The notes beneath the pieces are model-generated. The model was not told where the DNA came from. It did no database searches and saw only the letters and a program-made list of their open reading frames with translations. A DNA stretch of 64,000 nt from the NCBI GenBank assembly GCA_963556255.1, contig OY744604.1, positions 91,981,062 to 92,045,061 on the forward strand, written 5' to 3'. The position numbers and the translations under genes were made by a program. Positions 20,722-30,480 of this stretch are shown here, piece after piece. Every line of letters begins with the position of its first letter. Within the stretch, counting starts at the first letter, position 1. This DNA is from Allolobophora icterica (taxonomy: Eukaryota; Annelida; Clitellata; Crassiclitellata; Lumbricidae).

Positions 20722-21640
20722 ATTTATATTATTAAAATATTACAGTTTTAATTACTATTGTTGTTGCAGCACAACTAATAATGTCTACACGGGTCAATAT
20801 ATGGCTGAACCCAAAAAAAGATACAAGAGGTTTCTCAGCTGATTCTGTTACCATTTAGCATGCTCATTAACATAGTAAAAGTCTACTCTATTTGACCATT
20901 CGAAAAGGATCAATTTCAAGATGGCGTCCAAGATGGCTCCCGGGAGATAAAATTGTCTATATCTCAAGCACTATTCAAGCTATAAAAGTGGTTTTGGTGT
21001 ATAACCGTAAGTTTCATTGCTCAGTATTCCGTTGAAGTAACTTTAGTCACTTAATATATCATTTCAAGATGGCGTCCAAGATGGCTGCCGGGAGCTAAAA
21101 TTGTCTATATCTCAAGCACTATTCAACCTAGAAAGGTGGTTTTGGTGTCTAACCGTAGGGTTTATTGCTCAGTGTTCAGTTGAGAAAACGTTACTTAATA
21201 TATCATTTACTGACAAATCCAATGGCCATACAGTTTACAGCTACATTGTATAGCTTACACATATGATTAGTCTCTAGTCACTACTCATCGTCATCGTCAT
21301 CCATTTCTTCTACAGGAGCAGCGGAATGTCTAGCAGGAATTGCAGCAGTTGCAACGAATGACCTTCAAGAGAATGTCTGGAGTGGCGTTCATCGTTGACA
21401 TAACTGGGACGAACCGATAATCCTGAAGGTTCCAAGTTTTCAACCTCAGTTTTCAACCCTCTACTTTTTTCATCTATGTAATGATCTGGTTGTACAGTCT
21501 GCGACAATGAAATTTAGTAGCAGATTCGGTTTGGAAATACGTTCTGGTGTCACAAATGATAAAGCAGAGACAACCTTTTTGCTGAAGTTGTTATATCGCA
21601 TTTTCGCATGGAAATATGTGCACTTTTTCTGAGCTCATCA
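20722..21640 (-). repeat. Left arm of inverted repeat
   Basis: Complement of 24092-25193. It contains two units of a ~160 bp subrepeat (20917 and 21064), each with AAGATGGCGTCCAAGATGGCT and the phrase TCTATATCTCAAGCACTATTC. The right arm has the matching pair. Confidence 0.85.
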
Positions 21641-21997
21641 CTCACCAACCGTATCAGTTTCTGTTTATTGATAGCTCTTGACAGCAACTCCACTTTCTTG
21701 CCTGACAACTCTGTTTCAGTAGTCAAGCTAATAACGGGATAAATATTCTAATATTATTGTGTCCTCTTCTCAGACCGCGTGTCTTCTTTATGAATGGTCC
21801 TTGCTTATATCCGTCGAAATCTTTCCGACCATGTTGTGCACGATCATGCATCCCACCTCCTCGTATTCATGCATATTTACCAATGCGTGAGCTACAACAC
21901 CAATGACAATGTTCGTTAAGAAAGGGTCTGGTGAAAAGGGTGAGCAACCGAAAAGTTTCGAACTGATCTTTTCCAAATCAGCAAGGTTCCTTTTCAT
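21280..21997 (-). pseudogene. Left copy: N-terminal and C-terminal pieces of mobile nuclease-like gene
   Basis: On the minus strand, 21788-21997 encodes MKRNLADLEKISSKLFG, then SPFSPDPFLTNIVIGVV and GCMIVHNMVGK. I recognise this as the segment NPFSxDPxLxNIVTGV found ahead of the PIN-like region in a widespread invertebrate mobile-gene family. Shortly after, 21640-21280 carries frameshifted codons of the C terminus: SFVTPERISKPN, a Cys/Ala segment and an acidic MDDDDDE end. The central PIN-like domain that the right copy retains is missing here. Identification rests on memory of the family, not on a search. Confidence 0.5.
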
Positions 21998-22029
21998 CCT
22001 TGCCTACTCTGTTGTTGTTCCGATGTCGA

Positions 22030-22712
22030 GTATGACAGATTGGTAAACCGCATTGCAATGTTGTACTCTGCTGACATGGGGTTTGACGAGGACCAAAGGG
22101 CTCACAAGGTCAAACTTATGAAGATCTTGGGCACCACATTCTCTGATGAATTGAGCTTTGATGCGCATGTCAAAAACCCGTGTACTGGTTCAGGACAGTC
22201 AATGTATGCATTACGCATCCTGACTGTTCACGGCCTGGGGCCCCTCAACGTACGATGTCGTGAGAGTGACCATAGTGGCGAGGATGACATATGCTGCGCC
22301 CGCTTGGTGGGGCTTTGTGAGGCAGGAGGGGCACGAAAAACTGCAAGCAATATTTAGGAAATTTATTAGATCTAGTTATCTTCCTTTGTTTTATACTAGC
22401 TTTGAACAGTTGATCCAATCTGCTGACCATAGGCTTTTCACGGCCGTCCTTGGGTGTCCTGCACATGTACTCCATGCTCTTTTACCTCCTCTCAAGCACA
22501 CTGGCTATGCTCTACGACATCGCGTTTATGACCGTATTCTCCCGTTTGCAGACAGTTTACACCGGAATTTAGGCCATAATTATAACTTTAACACTGGACA
22601 TGATTAACACTGGTTAACCAGTGCGGTTACAGTGGTTAACCGCACTGTAAACCAAAGTGCGGTTAGCAGTTGGATTAGTAAAGGATATACTTACTTACTT
22701 ACTTACTTATCT
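22030..22712 (+). mobile_element. LINE-E-like 3' fragment inside the inverted-repeat element
   Basis: A 5'-truncated LINE. Overlapping frames read ALRILTVHGLG, then VTIVARMTYAAPAWWGF and ADHRLFTAVLG, matching the C-terminal domain of the LINE-E at 44.7-45.2 kb (ALRVLRSHGLSS, YASPVWWGF). A single-base-type shift separates the two frames near 22260. The insertion ends with a (TTAC)n tail at 22688-22710. Confidence 0.8.
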
Positions 22713-22719
22713 GCTGTTG

Positions 22720-23215
22720 AGACATTCCATTTCCACGTGTCAGACCTCCAGAGGTCTTCAACGACCTCATCAGAGTCTGCTTATTGAAAAGACATGATTA
22801 CACTGTGGTCAGTGCACCTGGGGTTGCTGACTTAGACATAGTAAAGGCTGCAGTATAGACATCTCTTCTACACACACTACGCTAATCGGAGAAGATACCG
22901 ATCTCCTTGTCTGACCCCTCTACCATATACAAGTAAAGCCATATTTTAAATCCCAGATCTGAAAAGACAAACGATGATGGCAAAGTGTATAACGTAAACC
23001 ACCTTAAGAAAATCCTTGGACATGCGATCTCACTTGTTATTTATCCACGACGTGACAGGTTGCGACACGACCTCTCGCATATTCGGGTTGGCGAAAAGAA
23101 TTTTCCAGAAGCTTTTAAAAGGAGACACTATCCTTTGGTCATGTGCCAATGCATACACCGTCACGAATCAGACCACAGAGGTGATTGATGACCTAGGATG
23201 CCAAGTAATGACTGT
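22720..23215 (+). pseudogene. PIN/FEN1-like nuclease domain remnant
   Basis: Frameshifted + strand codons read VVSAPGVADLDIVKAAV (near 22815), TLIGEDTDLLV then a stop (near 22880-22910), KxxNDGKVYNVNHLKKILG, and SHLLFIHDVTGCDTTSRIFGLAK (23020-23100). The order [GDADxxIV]-[LIGEDTDLLVLL]-[FIHAxxGCDTTSxxFG] is that of the PIN/FEN1-like nuclease domain, whose acidic residues bind metal. At least one stop and several shifts make it inactive. It faces the right arm, where the C terminus follows after a LINE-D insertion. Confidence 0.6.
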
Positions 23216-24088
23216 CTTGTTTACCCTCTCATCTTGGATGGCCTCAAACCGGTTGCTTCTGAACCCGTCCAAAACTCAATTCATTTGGCTTGGTGGTCGT
23301 AGACAGCTGGCGGGGGTTGACCTATATACACCAATTGACTGAAACCTTTCCCCATATCACTTTCTCCTTTACTGTTCGTGACCTAGGTGTTACGCTGGAT
23401 CGAGAGCTTAGTCTCTCTCAGCATGTTAACTTGGTCACTCGGAACTGTTATTATCAGCTCCGGCAGTTGCGTGTTGTACTGAGGTCCCTCTCCCATGATG
23501 CTGCAGTGATCTTAGTTCATGCATTTATCACTGGTAGAGTTGACCACTGTTGCTCGGTCCTTGTTGGTCACTCCAAGGGCCTAGTGTGGCGACTTGACCG
23601 GGTCCTTCGCTCTGCTGCTATCCTGTAGGAGATGCGCCTTGACTTATTGGTCGCATTCCAAAATATGCCCCAGTCTCTGCCTTTATGCGTGACGTCTTAC
23701 ATTGGCTTCCTGCCTCTGAGCGCATCTCCTACAGGATAGCAGCACTAGTTTGGCGGTGTCTCTCCGGTAGCGCCCCATCCTGCCTGTCTGAACTCTGCTG
23801 CCCGATTTCTGACTTAGCTTCTCGCAGAGCTTTCCGCTCTGCGACTAATGGGGAGCTATTGGTCCCTCGGACCCGCTCCGCAGTCAGGCAACGCCGAGCT
23901 TTCTCGGTTGCTGGCCCGTCTACCTGGAATGGTCTTCCGATATCCTTACGCTGCTTCCCCCGAAATAATTCACCTGTTTTCTTACGACAACTCAAGACCT
24001 ATCTGTTTAGCCGTGGCTGGGCTGGGAGCGCCTCTGAGTAGGTCTCTTGAAGAAGCGCTATATAAATGTCCAGAATGAATGAATGAAT
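23215..24088 (+). mobile_element. LINE-D copy 3
   Basis: A + strand, 5'-truncated LINE-D nearly identical to 12400-13165 but reaching further upstream (WMASNRLLLNPSKTQF near 23235). Frames 23290-23628 and 23685-24041 carry the thumb and C-terminal domain. They are separated by a ~20 nt insertion at 23621-23640 which is the reverse complement of nearby sequence. It ends in (GAAT)n at 24073-24088, exactly where the right arm resumes. Confidence 0.9.
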
Positions 24089-24091
24089 GTT

Positions 24092-24480
24092 TGGTCACAA
24101 GTGCACAGATTCCCTTGCGAAAATGCAATATAACAAATGCAAGAAGGTTGTGTCTCTCATTTGTAACTCCAAAACGTCTTCCACCAACCGAATCTGCTAC
24201 TAAACTTCATTGTCACAGAGTGTACTATCAGATCATTATATGGATGGGAAAAGCAAAGGGTATGGATACCATGAACTTGGGTTGAAACTTCCAGGATAAT
24301 CGGTTCGTCTCCTTTTGCATGACCGATTAATACCCAGGGCGGACAATTTACTGAGGAAAACATTTCTGACAAGAATGCTTTATTTTGTATAAACTATTAT
24401 GTAAACCAAAGTGCGGTATAAGCAGATGGTTTTAATAAAGAATATATTTACTTACTTTACATAATGTTAACGATAAATGC
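24092..24480 (+). pseudogene. Right copy: C-terminal piece of mobile nuclease-like gene
   Basis: The + strand reads RKCNITNARRLCLSFVTPKR then LPPTESATKLHCHRVYYQ, IIWMGKAKGMDTMNLG, a stop, and QDNRFV. This matches, from memory, the LPPTxxAxxFHxxRVYxQxxxWxG end of the same mobile-gene family. The left arm carries the diverged equivalent. The gene is inactive. Confidence 0.5.
24400..24458 (+). mobile_element. LINE 3' tail fragment
   Basis: AAACCAAAGTGCGGT, AATAAAG and a TTACTTAC tail match the end of the LINE-E-like fragment at 22650-22700. It is a 3'-only insertion. Confidence 0.6.
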
Positions 24481-25193
24481 CACTCCAGACCACTTCAAGG
24501 TCGTTGCAAATCCTGCATTCCTGCTAGACACTCCGCTGCTGCTGTAGAAGAAATGGACTACCATGTGCTTCTGCCTGTGGACAGTGCCAAGTTAACAATG
24601 TGACAATCCACATAAAAGTTCCTTCCGGAGGAGTCGAACGATGACGATGAGTAGTGACTAATTGAATGTAGCTGTAAACTGTATGACCTTTGGATTTGTC
24701 AGTAAGTGATATATTAAGTAACGTTTTTTTTAACTGAACACTGAGCAATAAACCCTACGGCTAGACACCAAAACCACCTTTCTAGGTTGAATAGTGCTTG
24801 ACAATATATAGACAATTTTAGCTCCCGGCAGCCATCTTGGACGCCATCTTGAAATGATATATTAAGTGATTAAAGTTACTTCAACAGAATACTGAGCAAT
24901 GAAACTTACGGTTATACACCAAAACCACTTTTATAGCTTGAATAGTGCTTGAGATATAGACAATTTTAGCACCCGGGAGCCATCTTGGACGCCATCTTGA
25001 AATTGATCCTTTTCGAATGGTCAAATAGAGTAGACTTTTACTATGTTAATGAGCATGCTAAATGGTAACAGAATCAACTGAGAAACCTCTTGTATCATTT
25101 TTTTGGGTTCAGCCATATATTGACCCGTGTAGACATTATTAGTTGTGCTGCAACAACAATAGTAATTTAAACCGTAATATTTTAATAATATAA

Positions 25194-25704
25194 ATACAAA
25201 TCGAGTAATTTATTAAAAATCCAAATGGAAACCAAAATCTACACTGAAAACCAATTAAGCAAAACGGTCCTAAATCTTATTTGCAGATCACTTCCCAAAA
25301 AAGTATGAAAAATTCATATTTTATATTTTCCCGCCATTTTTCCCGCCAAAAAATAATATTTCAGTGTGGCACGATATCTATTTCTCTTGATAATACTATG
25401 TATAATGTCTGTGCCAAATTTTATGCTTGTATCACAAAATGCAAAATCACTACATATTTCGGAGAGATGCCGCTGGACTAATAAGAATAATGTTTGGGAT
25501 AGGCTTAGTAAGGAATGGCAAAACATCAAGAAATGTAGGCCTATTTCGAGAAAGCCTGAAACTGAAGAGGGAAAGTGTGATGCTTCAAGGATTTCTTGCA
25601 GGATCTCTTTAATAGTGGGCATCCTGATGCCATGACTACAAGCAAGACAGAAGGGGATCGGCAGTTTTTGACAATACAGCGTGAGAAAAGACAAGGTTTC
25701 GAGT
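25194..25704. other. Unassigned DNA between inverted-repeat element and LINE-B
   Basis: No feature is recognised. Frames of 126 aa (minus) and 89 aa (plus) exist but overlap each other and show no domain. Confidence 0.4.
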
Positions 25705-25941
25705 GTAGCTGTTCGAGCGTTATGTTGACTTCATCAAATTTCTTATTTTTCATCGTTCTCGCTTTTGGCTCAATTTTCTTTCTTGGTTCTTTTTCTCAGT
25801 ATATCAGGTCAGATCCATCCTATTTTATTTAAAATTACCAAAACTGCCTCTAAAACTCCTCAGGTTAATTTTTAATCTGCCGCGAGACGCACATGTGTTT
25901 GTCTGTTTAGCGCTTTCCGCCATCTTGGCCAATATTTCAAA

Positions 25942-26448
25942 ATGCCTACTTTCGCCTCAGCATTTCTGTTGCGTATTTTCATCCGTCTCTCTCTAAATCC
26001 CATTCAACCTAAACACCTCTCGTGCCCCAGTTCAACACTGCCAACAGCCACTGAACAATATTCTCATTTCAACACCATTTCGTCAGCTTCATTCCTCATC
26101 ACTCGTCGTCGCACAGCTCATTTCTCTGCCATAAACTCCCGTCAAATCCTGCTCACTTTACTGCTTTCCGATGACATCAAAACAAATCCTGGTCCAAGCA
26201 AACACTCCTCATTTCATACATCTAAGTCCCTCAAAAATAACTTTGTACTCTATTCACTAAATATTCGGTCGTTTCTCAACCCAAAAAACTCAATTGCCTT
26301 AAGTGATCTTGTCACCTGCTCTCGACCACCCGATCTCAGTGCCCTACAAGAAACATGGATATCCACTTCATCCTCTGGCCCTCACCTCTCTGAATGCACT
26401 CCTCGTGGTTATACGCTGATAAGCTTTCCTCGTATCATCTCCTCCTAA
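25942..26448 (+). pseudogene. LINE-B N-terminal region with 2A-like motif
   Basis: A 168 aa frame starting MPTFASAFLLRIFIRLSL. It contains LLLSDDIKTNPGP at 26158-26196 and reaches the first endonuclease motifs (LNIRSFLNPK, ALQETWIST). The motif has the D and NPGP of 2A-like peptides but K in place of E. A stop before SANISVGG separates it from the endonuclease frame. Confidence 0.8.
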
Positions 26449-27340
26449 AAATCTGCAAACATTTCTGTTGGCGGCACTGCCTTCTTGGTTCGTGAACCAG
26501 CTGTCGTCCTAAATTCCTCTCGCCATACCTTCCGTTCTTTCGAATGCTCCTCCTCAACTCTTCGACTTGCTTCTGACCTGCTCACAGTTTTCACTGTCTA
26601 CCGCCCTCCCACCTCGTCTGCCTACTCCTCCAAACCCTTTATCTTCCTTGATGAATTTGGTTCCCTGCTCTGTCTTGCTGCCACTACTCCTGACAAGTTC
26701 TTACTAACCGGCGACTTCAACATTCATGCAACATTCACTCTGACCCTCTTGCATCAGATTTTCTTAACCTCCTGTCCTCAGTCAATCTCACCCAACTTGT
26801 TCATTTCCCTACCCATTCCAAGAATCACACCCTTGATCTTCTCATCACCTCTCCTGCTTCACTCTTATCTCCCAAACTATCTCATTCTGTTCTCAACATT
26901 ACTGATCATTATCTTATCATGGCTGACCTTGAAATCAATCCTTTTCCTCGGCTTCCTCCTTTTACTCATTCTTACCGTCTAACCGGGTCCATTGACCGTC
27001 AGGCCTTCATCCAAGATATGCTCGACTCGCAACTGGTTCTCAATCCTCCCTCTTGCCACGATGACCTTCTTTCCTGTTACAATTCCACACTCTCCAAACT
27101 CCCTGACATTCATGCGCCACTTATCACCAAACCCAGTTCACACGCCACCAACCCTTGGTTTACTTCCTACCTGCAAGCTTTTTAAACTTTCTGTAGGCGT
27201 CTTGAACACATCTACCAACACACGTTTGACCCTGCAGCTAGATCTAAAGCCCTCAATACTTTGAAATCAGCTACCAACAAATACCACAAACTCATCGCTG
27301 CTGCCAAAAATAAATATTATTCTTCACTTATCCATTCCAG
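26449..27340 (+). pseudogene. LINE-B endonuclease, frameshifted
   Basis: Frames 26485-26982 and 26919-27185 encode GGTAFLVREPAVVLNSS, YRPPTSSAYS, LTGDFNIH (26699-26725) and, after a frameshift near 26730, SHSVLNITDHY-type and FxSYLQAF segments. Catalytic GDFN is intact, unlike copy 1. At least two shifts and a stop (TAA at 27183) inactivate it. Confidence 0.82.
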
Positions 27341-27435
27341 CGCCTCAAACCCTAGACATCTCTAGAAAGCTGTTAAAACCCTCCTTCATCGCAAATCTCC
27401 CTCCCCGCTGCCAAGCTCCATTCCCTCCTCCTCTG

Positions 27436-27846
27436 TTGCTGATACCTTCTGTTCATTTTTTTCAGACAAAATCTCATCCATTCGCTTTACGTGTACATTA
27501 TAATCTCTTCTGGACAAACTTATCCCTTGCCTCCTCCAGCACTGTTTCACCCCATTCACTCAACCCTACTCCTCCTACCTCTCAGTCATCGCTCCCAATT
27601 CTCTCTCCCGCCTCTGAAGCAGAAGTGTCACTCCTCTTATACTCTCTCCCTAACAAGCAATGCGAACTTGATCCTATCCCCACCTCTCTTCTAAAAGACT
27701 GTGCCTCTGTCCTGGTTCATGTAATCACAAAAATTATCAATCTCTCACTCTCTACCGACAACGTCCCAATGGCCTTTAAGCACTCTCTAGTCACTCCTCT
27801 CCTCAAAAAATTAACCTTGACAAAGAAAACCTATCCAACTATCGTC
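27436..27846 (+). pseudogene. LINE-B RT start, cut by Polinton
   Basis: Codes for ILSPASEAEVSLLLYSL, DPIPTSLLKDC and the following fingers segment up to the Polinton edge. The annotated-looking 199 aa frame continues artefactually into the Polinton terminal repeat. Confidence 0.85.
27841..27846. repeat. Target-site duplication, left
   Basis: ATCGTC, repeated at 36465-36470 directly outside the right terminal repeat. Six base pairs is the length known for Polintons. Confidence 0.95.
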
Positions 27847-27945
27847 AGTAGTGAACTATATATATGTTTCTGTGCAGTCTTTAGCGTTCGAGTATATGTT
27901 TCTGTGCAGTCTTTAGCGTTCGAGTATATGTTTCTGTGCACGCTC
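27847..27945. repeat. Polinton left terminal inverted repeat with 32 bp subrepeats
   Basis: After the 20 bp tip, about three copies of a 32 bp unit (TATGTTTCTGTGCAGTCTTT then AGCGTTCGAGTA) follow. The right end has about six, so the repeat number differs between ends. Confidence 0.92.
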
Positions 27946-28315
27946 TCCCGTTGGAGTAGATGTTCTGGAACAATCTCTGAACACAGTCACGTGAAACGGT
28001 TTCGTTTGAGTGGACACATTGGAAGGGTCCCTTGACATACCCCTCAACATCCTCCGCACATTCCCATCCCTTACACGATTCAGCCAAATCCTGCGACACG
28101 CACGGATGCACATTCCCTTTAGTGTATTGTACAAGGCTGTTGACCATAGCGGGATTACAATGATAGTATAGCCCAAGGCACACACTAGAAAGACCGACAA
28201 GACAAACTCCTTTTGTTTTGACTATAGATGCAGGAGTGTGTGTGAATTCACCTGGAGTAGGCCTATACCTGGTGGTCTGTACCTGTTATACCTTCAAACC
28301 CAATTACAGCAATCG

Positions 28316-28373
<58 letters not shown>

Positions 28374-28700
28374 TCTCAACCGGGATACATGTTCAAGCAT
28401 TATTTCATTGCATATAGGGCTATTCAATATGCATACTGCGTAGGCATATGTTCAAAATATATAGATATTGTCTAAATCATTTTATTCTAAACTTCATATA
28501 TATCTTAATTCGTTCATTCGAGGATTTATATATCGCACCTTCAAGGGAAGTACATGGAAGTAACAAATAGGCCCATGCTTCACACGCAAACGAAGTTAGC
28601 GTACACAGACTTTACTCTTTGGAAAAGTTTATATAGTTTTACTCAAATATACAGATCTGTGAATTGTGTGAATCTTGTGTTTTTCAATTTGAATATATAA
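27946..28700. other. Polinton left interior, no recognised gene
   Basis: DNA polymerase B would be expected in a full element, but none is seen. Two overlapping minus-strand frames (95 and 100 aa) lie here without known domains. It includes a pure TA array (28318-28371) and, at 28508-28560, a piece resembling the LINE-D/SINE tail (GGATTTATATATCGCACCTTC). Confidence 0.6.
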
Positions 28701-28736
28701 ATATAATTCGCTCTTGAGCTTGTCATTCTTTTTCTG

Positions 28737-29320
28737 CTATTGTAAGTGGACCTTCGGGATTTGGTAAAACGCAGTTTACCCTACGATTTCTAGATCACTT
28801 ACAACACATGGTTTAACCGAACGTTGACAAAATACTGTGGTGTTATGGGATATAGCAGGATATTTTCGACAAATATCCTCAAGTACTATTTCAAGAAGGA
28901 CTTCCAGACGTGAATATTTTCAACGGAACAGACAGGACTCTTCTCATTTTAGACGATTTGATGAGTGAAACGAATGAAAGGGTCACTAAAATTTTCACAA
29001 AGATCAGTCATCACAGAAATGTTTCGGTATAATATCTCACCCAAAATCTATTTTACCAAAGCAAACATACCAGAACTATCAGTCTCAACGCTCACTACTT
29101 GGTACTGTTCAACAACGTAAGAGACTCTACACAGATTGGAAATTTAGCTCGGCAGATGTTTCCTGGAAAGTCAAATTTTATGCTCGAAGCATTCAGAGAT
29201 GCAACGATGACTCCATTTGGTTATCTCTTGGTAGACCTTAGACCCGATACCGATGAGAGGTGTGGAATAAGAACAAGCATATTTCCAGGCGAGACCCATT
29301 ATGTGTATGTTAGAAAATAA
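28737..29320 (+). pseudogene. Polinton FtsK/HerA-type packaging ATPase (A32-like)
   Basis: A single frame of about 195 codons contains Walker A GPSGFGKT (28748-28771), Walker B LLILDDLM (near 28950) and the conserved segments LNAHYLVLFNNVRD, QIGNLARQMFP and GYLLVDL, the order seen in A32-like packaging ATPases of Polintons and related viruses. The protein would pump DNA into capsids. Three in-frame stops (28814, 28853, 29030) but no frameshift break it. The start is not clear; the frame is open for some codons upstream of Walker A. Confidence 0.85.
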
Positions 29321-29363
29321 ATATATGCAGTCGCACAGAACATGTTACACTCATTGAGTTAAA

Positions 29364-29694
29364 ATGTCTTCCAGACTAAAGAAGTATCTTGCAAAACTAA
29401 GCCTGCATAAAGAAGCTTCGGTCAAAAGTGAGGAAACAGATTCTGAAGAACTGTAACAAGGATCTCTTATGTTGCATATGTGAATGTGCTCAGAACGTTT
29501 TAAGAGGTCACGTGCCACTAACTACCCTGCAGAAGAGCAAACTGAGTCGATTTAAGAAGAAGTTGAGAAGTCTGGTGTCAAATAAAACGCGTGCTAAGAC
29601 TAAGAAGAGGCTCATTCAGACTGGAGGATTCCTCGGTACACTACTAACTCCCGTGCTTTCCTTTCTAGGCTCGCTTCTAAATCCCAACAGATAA
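29364..29694 (+). pseudogene. Polinton small basic protein with hydrophobic C terminus (pX-like)
   Basis: Two overlapping frames. A 30 aa frame from ATG 29364 starts MSSRLKKYLAKLSL; the main 88 aa frame (29428-29694) has ICECAQNVLRGHVPL, a Lys/Arg-rich middle and a glycine/leucine tail GGFLGTLLTPVLSFLGSLL. Polintons and adintoviruses commonly encode such a short protein, compared by others to adenovirus core proteins. A DNA- or membrane-associated role is inference. It ends one base before the ATG of the next gene. Confidence 0.65.
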
Positions 29695-29695
29695 C

Positions 29696-30346
29696 ATGGA
29701 ACATGCAAAGAAAATGGTTTTAGTAGAACCTAGGCACATTGAGAAATGGAAGGAGACCATGTTGGACAAGACATTATCAAAATTGGATGGCGAAATCTAT
29801 GTCATACTACATAGCAATATTGCTGACGATGAAAAAGCTAAACTTTACTCAAACAGTTTAGGTCGATATTTAAATATTGATAAACCTACAGTTATAACAA
29901 AGTTTAGTTTAAGCGACCTAGTTGCTAAAGATGATAAGCCACAGACTGTGACCGATTCGAAAACTAGTTCTCTAGAGACTGACGTGTTAAACACCGTTCC
30001 AGCGAAATGGAGGTCTCATGCATCACGACTTTTGACTCATATGAAAAACAATTCTGATATCGATTGGACCGAAAAGGGGGAACTCGTTTTGAAGAATACA
30101 ACGATTCCTCAAACACATGCTGTGGATTTGGTAAAGGACCTGCTAAGGAAAAGAATCACAACTCCAAATCCAACCGGTTGGAAGCAGCTTGCCGACGCCT
30201 TGAAGGAATGCAATATTCCACACGAATTAATCGGTAACGAGGACAGATGGAAATATATTAATGCAACAACCGATGAAAGTCCAACAGTTACTCCAAAGTC
30301 CAGTCGCAGAGGGTCTCGTGCAAAATTTCGTTGGGAAGCATACTGA
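29696..30346 (+). CDS. Conserved Polinton protein of unknown function
   Basis: An open 216 aa frame with no stop or shift. It begins MEHAKKMVLVEPR and has a Ser/Thr/Lys-rich centre. Its C-terminal half contains VPAKWRSHASRLLTHMK, KGELVLKNTTIP, VKDLLRK and NPTGWKQLADALKE. I recognise this two-block layout (N-terminal KMVLV, C-terminal Leu-rich helical block ending GWxxLxxxLxxxNIP) from other Polintons, where its role is unknown. Position directly before the integrase fits. A 44 bp piece of it (30180-30223) has been copied into the integrase gene. Confidence 0.75.
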   Translation: MEHAKKMVLVEPRHIEKWKETMLDKTLSKLDGEIYVILHSNIADDEKAKLYSNSLGRYLNIDKPTVITKFSLSDLVAKDDKPQTVTDSKTSSLETDVLNTVPAKWRSHASRLLTHMKNNSDIDWTEKGELVLKNTTIPQTHAVDLVKDLLRKRITTPNPTGWKQLADALKECNIPHELIGNEDRWKYINATTDESPTVTPKSSRRGSRAKFRWEAY

Positions 30347-30480
30347 TGGAGTCGTATTTTGATGCAAAACATGCTGGTAGTTTTGGTTGTGTGAAAACGT
30401 TTCAAAGACATGTAAAAGGACAAAGATGCGTGCACTCTGCATACACCTGTTAGATTAACATTTAGACGTAGAAAAACATT

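Larger units (their letters stand above)
20722..25193. mobile_element. Large inverted-repeat element with PIN/FEN1-like gene pieces
   Basis: Two arms, 20722-21640 and 24092-25193, are reverse complements of each other with scattered differences (for example GGGTCAATATATGGCTGAACCC near 20795 and its complement near 25110). Both arms carry the C-terminal coding part and 3' region of the same gene, pointing outward. The spacer has an N-terminal piece on the minus strand and a PIN-like piece on the + strand, plus LINE insertions. Outer ends lie near 20722 and 25193; I found no clean target duplication. It may be a fold-back transposon or an inverted duplication of one gene. Confidence 0.75.
24092..25193 (+). 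repeat. Right arm of inverted repeat
   Basis: Complement of 20722-21640. Relative to the left arm it holds an extra LINE tail at 24400-24458, and its two ATGGCG subrepeats lie near 24830 and 24990. Confidence 0.85.
25705..27846 (+). mobile_element. LINE-B copy 2, 5' part (before Polinton)
   Basis: A + strand LINE-B with its 5' UTR (matching 14920-14993 reversed), N-terminal frame, endonuclease and RT start. It stops abruptly in the RT fingers at KENLSNYR, where the Polinton with its 6 bp target copy begins. It resumes at 36465. Confidence 0.93.

Noticed and set aside
25314..25694. 126 aa minus-strand frame as a gene
   Set aside because: No domain or splice context, and a + strand frame of similar length overlaps it.
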